NCBI GenBank assembly: GCA_026936335.1
Contig: JAPMXV010000027.1
Coordinates: 161,533-225,532 of the forward strand
DNA from: Mantamonas sphyraenae
Taxonomy: Eukaryota > CRuMs > Mantamonadidae
Direction of reading: 5' to 3'
Length of the DNA: 64,000 nucleotides
Shown here: positions 52,001 through 61,000 of the stretch, one piece after another
Numbering within the stretch: position 1 is the first letter of the stretch
How the letters are laid out: each line of letters starts with the position of its first letter
Made by a program: the position numbers and the translations under genes
The notes under the pieces: model-generated
What the model was told of the DNA's origin: nothing
The model's input: only the letters and a program-made list of their open reading frames with translations
Database searches by the model: none

Positions 52001-55000
52001 TACATGCCGGACAGTGCGTTCAACGGAGTGGACAGCATTGTGGTGAGCGTGAACGACGGTGGCAACACGGGCAGTGGCGGAGTGCTTGGAGACAGTGGCA
52101 GCATTGTTGTGACTGTGTCGAGCGTGAACGACGCGCCTGTGCTGAGTGTGCCGAGTGGACAGAGCGGCGTTGAGGACACGGATCTGACGATTGGTGGGAT
52201 CAGCGTGAGCGATGTGGACATTGCGGGCAGTCTGCTGCTGGTGAACGTGAGCGCAAGCCAGGGTGTGGTGACACTGGGCAGCATGAGCGGCGTGACGATT
52301 GTGGACGGAGCAGCATCGGGCACGAAGGATGTGCGCTTTGTGGCGACGCTGACAAACGCAAACGCGGCGCTGAACAACATTGTGTACCGTGGAGACGCGC
52401 AGTACAATGGAGGAGACACGATCACGGTGACAGTGAACGACCAGGGAGCAAGTGGCACGGGTGGAGCACTGGGCGACACGCGCACGATTGGTGTGAGTGT
52501 GAGTGCGGTGAACGACGCGCCTGTGCTTGACTGTGCCTGGTGGACAGAACGTGAACGAGGAGACCGACCTGACGATCGGCGGTATCAGCGTGGCAGATGT
52601 GGACGCAGCAGCCGGTGTGGTTGCCGTGAACGTGAGTGTGACGTCTGGTCAGATGTGGCTGGGCAGCACGAGTGGCCTTGTGTTTGGTGCTGGCAACGGC
52701 AGCAGCGACGTAACGGTGCGTTTCACGGGCACGTTGACCAACGTGAACGCAGCGCTGACGAACCTGGTGTATCGTGGCAACGCGAACTTCCAGGGCACGG
52801 ACAGCGTGGTGTTGAGTGTGAACGATCTGGGCAACACGGGCGCGGGTGGAGCGCTGGGTGACAGTGCCGTGATTGTGGTGACTGTGGCCGAAGTGAACGA
52901 CGCGCCTGTGCTGACGGCACCGGTCAGTGTGAGTGTGAACGAAGACACGAGCAGTGCCATTGGCGGTCTGAGCGTGGTCGATGGCGACGTTGGCAGCGCG
53001 CGCATGCAACTGCGTCTGAGTGTGTCACAAGGTGTGTTGAGCCTGGGTAGCACAAGCGGACTGTTGTTTGCTGTTGGTGACGGCGTGTCTGACAGCACGA
53101 TTGAGTGCAACGGCACGGTGACGGATGTGAACGCGGCTTTGGGCAGCGTGACGTACGTGGCAAACAGCAACTACAACGGAGCGGATACGCTGGCTGTGTT
53201 TGTGGACGACCTCGGCAACAGTGGTCTGGGAGGAGCACTGAACGACACGGCGAACGTGGCGATCACGGTTGTGGCTGTGAAACGACGGCCCTGTGCTGAG
53301 TGTTGTGTCTGCACAGAGTGTTGCTGAGGACGTGGATCTGACGATCAACGGCATCAGCATGACGGACGTGGACGTTGCAGGGAACGCATTGCAGGCGAAC
53401 GTGAGCGTGAGCCAGGGTGTGGTGACCGCAGTGACGACGACGGGCCTGACATTCAGTGTGGGCGACGGTGCGTCGGACGCGACGATGAGCTTCACGGGCA
53501 CGCTGACCCAGGTGCAGACGGCACTGGGTGTGCTGGTGTACCGCGGGGCACAGGATTACAACGGCGCAGACACGCTTGTGGTGCGCGTGAGTGACCTGGG
53601 CAACGTGGGTGTGGGCGGAGAGTTGACAGACAGCGGCAGCGTGGGCATCACGGTGACGCCTGTGAACGACCGCCCTGCCATCACACCTGTGGGTGGAGTG
53701 AACGTGGACGAGGACACGGATCTGACGATTGCAGGCATCACTGTGACGGACATTGACGTGGGCGGAGAGTCGATGGAGATGAACTTGACGGTGACGCATG
53801 GTGTGCTGACAAGCGTGAACGCAGGTGGCGTGACGTTTGTGTCTGGCACGAGCAACGGAGGACGCAGTCTTGTGCTGAACGGCACGGTGACGGCGCTGAA
53901 CGCGGCCATCGGGCAGGTGGTGTACCACGGCGACCTGCACTTCTTTGGCAGCGACTCGCTCGAACTGAGCGTGCGCGACAAGGGCAACACGGGAGCCGGC
54001 GGTGAGCAGACAGACAGCCAGAGTGTGGCGATCACTGTGAATGGTGTGAACGACGCGCTGGTGATCACTCTGCCGAGTGCACAGAGTGTGGCTGAGGACA
54101 CGGATCTGACGATTGGTGGCATCAGCGTGAGCGATGTGGACGTGGCCGGGTTTGCGTTCCGAGTGAACGTGAGTGTGAGCGCAGGCAGCCTGTGGCTGGG
54201 CAGCACGACGGGTCTGACGTTTGGCAGTGGCGACGGAGTGAACGACACGTGGATTGTGTTTGACGGGTCGATCACGGCTGTGAACGCAGCACTGTCGAAC
54301 ATGGTGTACCGTGGAGTGACACAGTACAACGGAGCAGACGGGCTTGTTGTGTGGGTGTCTGACCAGGGAGCAGTCGGGAGCGGTGGTGAGCAGGTGTCGA
54401 ACAAGACGCTTGTGATCAACGTGGTGGCTGTGAACGATGCACCTGTGCTGAGTGTGCCTGGGGCACAGAGCACGGCCGAGGACACTGCGCTGACAGTGAG
54501 CGGCGTGAGTGTGGCGGACGTGGACGTCGCGGGCGGAGCGATGAACGTGAACGTGAGTGTGAGTGCTGGCCGAGTGTGGCTGGCGAGCACGAACGGCCTT
54601 GTGTTCAGTGCAGGCAACGGCAGCAGCGACGGACGGGTGGAGTTCAGCGGCAGCGTGACGGATGTGAACAACGCGCTGGCGACAGTTGTGTACATGCCGG
54701 ACAGTGCGTTCAACGGAGTGGACAGCATTGTGGTGAGCGTGAACGACGGTGGCAACACGGGCAGTGGCGGAGTGCTTGGAGACAGTGGCAGCATTGTTGT
54801 GACTGTGTCGAGCGTGAACGACGCGCCTGTGCTGAGTGTGCCGAGTGGACAGAGCGGCGTTGAGGACACGGATCTGACGATTGGTGGCATCAGCGTGAGC
54901 GATGTGGACATTGCGGGCAGTCTGCTGCTGGTGAACGTGAGCGCAAGCCAGGGTGTGGTGACACTGGGCAGCATGAGCGGCGTGACGATTGTGGACGGAG

Positions 55001-58000
55001 CAGCATCGGGCACGAAGGATGTGCGCTTTGTGGCGACGCTGACAAACGCAAACGCGGCGCTGAACAACATTGTGTACCGTGGAGACGCGCAGTACAATGG
55101 AGGAGACACGATCACGGTGACAGTGAACGACCAGGGAGCAAGTGGCACGGGTGGAGCACTGGGCGACACGCGCACGATTGGTGTGAGTGTGAGTGCGGTG
55201 AACGACGCGCCTGTGTTGACTGTGCCTGGTGGACAGAACGTGAACGAGGACGTTCAGTTGACGATCACGGGTGTTTCGGTGACCGACGTCGACGTGGGTG
55301 CAGGGCTGCTGCAAGTCAACGTGAGTGTGGCTTCCGGCCGTGTGTGGTTAAAGTCCCTGGCCGGCCTTGGAGTGGAAGCAGGCAGTGGCAGCGGTGATGC
55401 CAGCCTGCGTGTGGTCGGCAACCTGACGTCTGTGAATGCGGCGCTGTCCGAGATGGTGTACCAGGGCAACCTGCACTTTGTGGGTGCCGACAGCGTTGCG
55501 ATTGCAGTGAACGATCTGGGCAACACCGGGTCGGGTGGTGCTTTGGGCGATGCACAGAGCATTGCGGTGACTGTGGCAGGTGTGAACGACGCGCCTGTGC
55601 TGAGTGTGCCGAGTGCGCAGAGCGGCATGGAGGACACGGACATTGCGCTCGGTGGCATCAGCGTGAGCGATGTGGACGTGGCTGCGAACGAACTTGTGGT
55701 TGATCTGCAGGTGAGCAGCGGTGTTCTGACGCTTGGCGGCACGACGACGGGCCTGACGTTTGTGACGGGCGGTCCGTCGCTGAACGCCGTGATGCGCTTC
55801 CGAGGCAGCCTGACGAACATCAACACGGCGATGAGCAGTGTGGTGTACCGTGGCAACACGCACTACAACGGAGCGGACACGGTGCTGGTTACTGTGAACG
55901 ACCAGGGAGCCGTGGGCATTGGTGGTGCTCTGAGCGATACGGCCAATGTGTCTGTGACTGTGAATGCTGTGAACGACGCACCTTCCGTCGCTGTGGGTGG
56001 AGCCCAGAATGTGGATGAAGACGAACTCCTCGGTGTCACAGGGATCTCTGTGGCCGATGTGGATGTCGCTGGAACAAGCATGACGGTGAACGTAAGCGTG
56101 AGCCGTGGTGTGTTGACCCTGGGTTCGTCGACGGGACTTGTGTTTTCAAGTGGCGACGGAGCTGCTGATGCGTCGATGGTGTTTTCAGGCACGCTGACGA
56201 GTGTGAACAGTGCGTTGGCGACGCTGCAGTACCAGGGCAACCTGGACTTCAACGGATTGGACAACGTGGTCGTTGGCGTTAGTGACAACGGAGGTACTGG
56301 AGCTGGTGGGGCTCTGTCAGCTTCCGCCAGCAAGCTTCTGGTTGTGAACGCGGTGAACGACAAGGTGAACATCACGGTGCTGGACACGCAGAGCGTGAAC
56401 GAGGACACGGACCTGAGCATGTATGGCATCAGCATCTCTGATGTGGACATTGGAGGCGACACGATGCTTGTGAACGTGACGGTGACGGAGGGCCTTGTGA
56501 GCCTTGGCAGCACTGCAGGGTTGACGTTTACGCAGGGTGACGGTGCGGCGGACGCGGATGTGCGCTTCTCGGGCAACCTGACGGCAATCAACGCGGCGCT
56601 GAACGGCCTTGTGTATCGCGGTGCGCAGCACTGGAATGGTGCTGAGCTGCTGCGTGTGTGGGCGTCTGATCAGGGCTTCGGCAGTGCGAACGGCACGGTG
56701 ACGGAGACGGAGAAGCTTCAGGTGATCAACGTGCTTGCTGTAAACGACGCGCCTGTGATCGGTGTGACAAGCAGCAGCGTGGCGACGGCTGAGGATGTGA
56801 GCGTGAATGTGACTGGCCTGAGTGTGAGTGACGTTGACGTGATGGCATCTGCAGTGTCTGTGAATCTGACTGCGACCAGTGGTGTGATGACGCTCGGATC
56901 GACGAGTGGGCTCGCTTTCACGCTTGGCAGTGGCAACTCGAACAAGGAGATGCAGTTCTCGGGCACCTTGACTGCAGTGAACGCTGCGTTGGCATCTGGC
57001 GTGTCGTATGTAGGAGATGTGCATTTCAACGGGGCTGACAGCATTGTGGTGACTGTGAGTGACCAGGGTGCAAGTGGATCTGGTGGAGAACAGACGGCAA
57101 CGGCGACGATCGCTGTGAGCGTGAGCGCTGTGAATGACGGGCCTGTATTGAGTGTGCCCAGTGCACAGAACGCGGTGGAGGACACTGATCTGACGATCGG
57201 TGGCATTAGCGTGAGTGACGTGGATGTGGCGGGCAGCAACGTGCGTTTCAACGTGAGCGTTAGCAACGGTCGCGTTTGGTTGGCAAGCACGACGGGCCTT
57301 GTGTTCGCAGAGGGCGACGGAGTGTCTGATGTGCGTGTGCGTGCAGAGGGCACGCTGACCCGCGGTGAACGCGGCACTTGCCAGCGTTGTCTACCACGGC
57401 GATGCCAACTTTGTCGGTGTGGATAGCCTGCTTGTCTCTGTGGATGACAATGGCAACACCGGAAGTGGTGGCGTTTTGTCTGCGTCGAATGTGGTGAGTA
57501 TCGTGGTCGCGAGTGTGAACGATGGACCTGTGCTGAGCGTGCCTGGTGGTCAGAGCGCTGTGGAAGACACGACGCTGGTGATCAACGGGATCAGTGTGAG
57601 CGACACGGACGCGGGAACGGGACAGATGTACTTCAATGTGACGAGCGTGAACGGTGTTGTGACTTTTGGCACAACCACGGGTTTCACGTTTGTGGTTGGC
57701 GACGGAGTGTCAGACAGCCATGTGGAGTTCACGGCATCGCAGCAGGCGTTCAACGCGTCGATGATTGCGAGTGGCCTGGCGTATCGTGGAAACGCCCACT
57801 TTGAAGGAGCAGATATGATCACGTTGACAGTGAATGATCAAGGCAACACGGGCGGATCGGCATTGAACGACACGCGCACGATTGGTGTGAGTGTGAGTGC
57901 GGTGAACGACGCGCCTGTGCTGACTGTGCCTGGTGGACAGAACGTGAACGAGGAGACCGACCTGACGATCGGTGGTATCAGCGTTGCAGATGTGGACGCA

Positions 58001-61000
58001 GCTGCCGGTGTGGTTGCCGTGAACGTGAGTGTGACGTCTGGTCAGATGTGGCTGGGCAGCACGAGCGGCCTTGTGTTTGGTGCTGGCAACGGCAGCAGCG
58101 ACGCAACGGTGCGTTTCACGGGCACGTTGACCAACGTGAACGCAGCGCTGACGAACCTGGTGTATCGTGGCAACGCGAACTTCCAGGGCACGGACAGCGT
58201 GGTGTTGAGTGTGAACGATCTGGGCAACACGGGCGCGGGTGGAGCGCTGGGTGACAGTGCCGTGATTGTGGTGACTGTGGCCGAAGTGAACGACGCGCCT
58301 GTGCTGACGTGGTGGCCGAGTGTGAGTGTGAACGAAGACACGAGCAGACGCTGGCTGGGTCTGAGCGTGGTCGATGGCGACGGTGCAGCGCGCGCATGCG
58401 ACTGCAACTTGAGTGTGTCACAGGGTGTGTTGAGCCTGGGTGCATCTGTCTCGGGGTGTGTTTGCAGTCTGGTGACGGCGTATTGCTGACAGCACGATTG
58501 ATAGTGCAACGGCACGGTGACGGAATGTGAATGCGGCTTTGTTTGAATGTGGTGTATACGTGGCAAACAGCAACTACAACGGAGCGGATACCCTGGCTGT
58601 GTTTGTGGACGACCTCGGTAACAGTGGGTCTGGGAGGAGCACTGAACGACACGGCGAACGTGGCGATCACAGTTGTGGCTGTGAACGACGGCCCTGTGCT
58701 GAGTGTTGTGTCTGCACAGAGTGTTGCTGAGGACGTGGATCTGACGATCAACGGCATCAGCGTGACGGACGTGGACGTTGCAGGGAACGCATTGCAGGCG
58801 AACGTGAGCGTGAGCCAGGGTGTGGTGACCGCAGTGACGACGACGGGCCTGACATTCAGTGTGGGGCGACGGTGCGTCGGACGCGACGATGAGCTTCACG
58901 GGCACGCTGACCCAGGTGCAGACGGCACTGGGTGTGCTGGTGTACCGCGGGGCACAGGATTACAACGGCGCAGACACGCTTGTGGTGCGCGTGAGTGACC
59001 TGGGGCAACGGTGGGTGTGGGCGGAGAGTTGACAGACAGCGGCCAGCGTGGGCATCACGGTGACGCAGGTGAACGACCGCCCTGCCATCACACCTGTGGG
59101 GTGGAGTGAACGTGGACGAGGACACGGATCTGACGATTGCAGGCATCACTGTGACGGACATTGACGTGGGCGGAGAGTCCATGGAGATGAACTTGACGGT
59201 GACGCATGGTGTGCTGACGAGCGTGAACGCAGGCGGCGTGACGTTTGTGTCTGGCACGAGCAAACGGAGGACGCAGTCTGGTGCTGAACGGCACGGTGAC
59301 GGCGCTGAACGCGGCCATCGGGCAGGTGGTGTACCACGGCGACCTGCACTTCTTTGGCAGCGACTCGCTCGAACTGAGCGTGCGCGACAAGGGCAACACG
59401 GGAGCCGGCGTGAGCAGACAGACAGCCAGAGTGTGGCGATCACTGTGAATGGTGTGAACGATGCGCTGGTGATCACTCTGCCGAGTGCACAGAGTGTGGC
59501 TGAGGACACGGATCTGACGATTGGTGGCATCAGCGTGAGCGATGTGGACGTGGCCGGATTTGCGTTCCGAGTGAACGTGAGTGTGAGCGCAGGCAGCCTG
59601 TGGCTGGGCAGCACGACGGGTCTGACGTTTGGCAGTGGCGACGGAGTGAACGACACGTGGATTGTGTTTGACGGATCGATCACGGCTGTGAACGCAGCAC
59701 TGTCGAACATGGTGTAACCGTGGAGTGACACAGTACAACGGAGCAGACGGGCTTGTTGTGTGGGTGTCTGACCAGGGAGCAGTCGGCAGCGGGTGGTGAG
59801 CAGGTGTCGAACAAGACGCTTGTGATCAACGTGGTGGCTGTGAACGCGCACCTGTGCTGAGTGTGCCTGGGGCACAGAGCACGGCCGAGGACACTGCGCT
59901 GACAGTGAGCGGCGTGAGTGTGGCGGACGTGGACGTCGCGGGTGGAGCGATGAACGTGAACGTGAGTGTGGAGTGCTGGCCGAGTGTGGCTGGCGAGCAC
60001 GAACGGCCTTGTGTTCAGTGCAGGCACGACGGCAGCAGCGACGGACGGGTGGAGTTCAGCGGCAGCGTGACGGATGTGAACAACGCGCTGGCGACAGTTG
60101 TGTACATGCCGGACAGTGCGTTCAACGGAGTGGACAGCATTGTGGTGAGCGTGAACGACGGTGGCAACACGGGCAGTGGCGGAGTGCTTGGAGACAGTGG
60201 CCAGCATTGTTGTGACTGTGTCCGAGCGTGAACGACGCGCCTGTGCTGAGTGTGCCGAGTGGACAGAGCGGCGTTGAGGACACGGATCTGACGATTGGTG
60301 GGATCAGCGTGAGCGATGTGGACATTTGCGGGCAGTCTGCTGCTGGTGAACGTGAGCGCAAGCCAGGGTGTGGTGACACTGGGCAGCATGAGCGGCGTGA
60401 CGATTGTGGACGGAGCAGCATCGGGCACGAAGGATGTGCGCTTTGTGGCGACGCTGACAAACGCAAAAACGCGGCGCTGAAACAACATTGTGTACCGTGG
60501 AGACGCGCAGTACAATGGAGGAGACACGATCACGGTGACAGTGAACGACCAGGGAGCAAGTGGCACGGGTGGAGCACTGGGCGACACGCGCACGATTTGG
60601 TGTGAGTGTGAGTGCGGTGAACGACGCGCCTGTGCTGACTGTGCCTGGTGGGACAGAACGTGAACGAAGGAGACCGACCTGACGATCGGCGGTATCAGCG
60701 TGGCAGATGTGGACGCAGCAGCCGGTATGGTTGCCGTGAACGTGAGGTGTGACGTCTGGTCAGATGTGGGCTGGGCAGCACGAGCGGCCTTGTGTTTTGG
60801 TGCTGGCAACGGCAGCAGCGACGCAAACGGTGCGCTTCACGGGCACGTTGACCAACGTGAACGCAGCGCTGACGAACCTGGTGTATCGTGGCAACGTGAA
60901 ACTTCCAGGGCACGGACAAGCGTGGTGTTGAATGTGAACGATCTGGGCAACACGGGGCGCGGTGGAGCGCTGGGAAGACAGTGCCGTGATTGTGGTGACT

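Larger units (their letters stand above)
53277..58680 (+). repeat. Array unit 13, long form (14 domains)
   Basis: 5404 bp. A 53277, B 53662, C 54046, D 54430, E 54814, H 55198, I 55582, J 55969, K 56353, L 56740, M 57130, N 57515, F 57902, G 58286. Extra bases at 53281 and 57360; G is 395 bp and blended. Confidence 0.88.

Noticed and set aside
16834-57360. Programmed ribosomal frameshifting
   Set aside because: Breaks differ among units, occur in both directions, lack a common slippery heptamer, and match merged copy variants.
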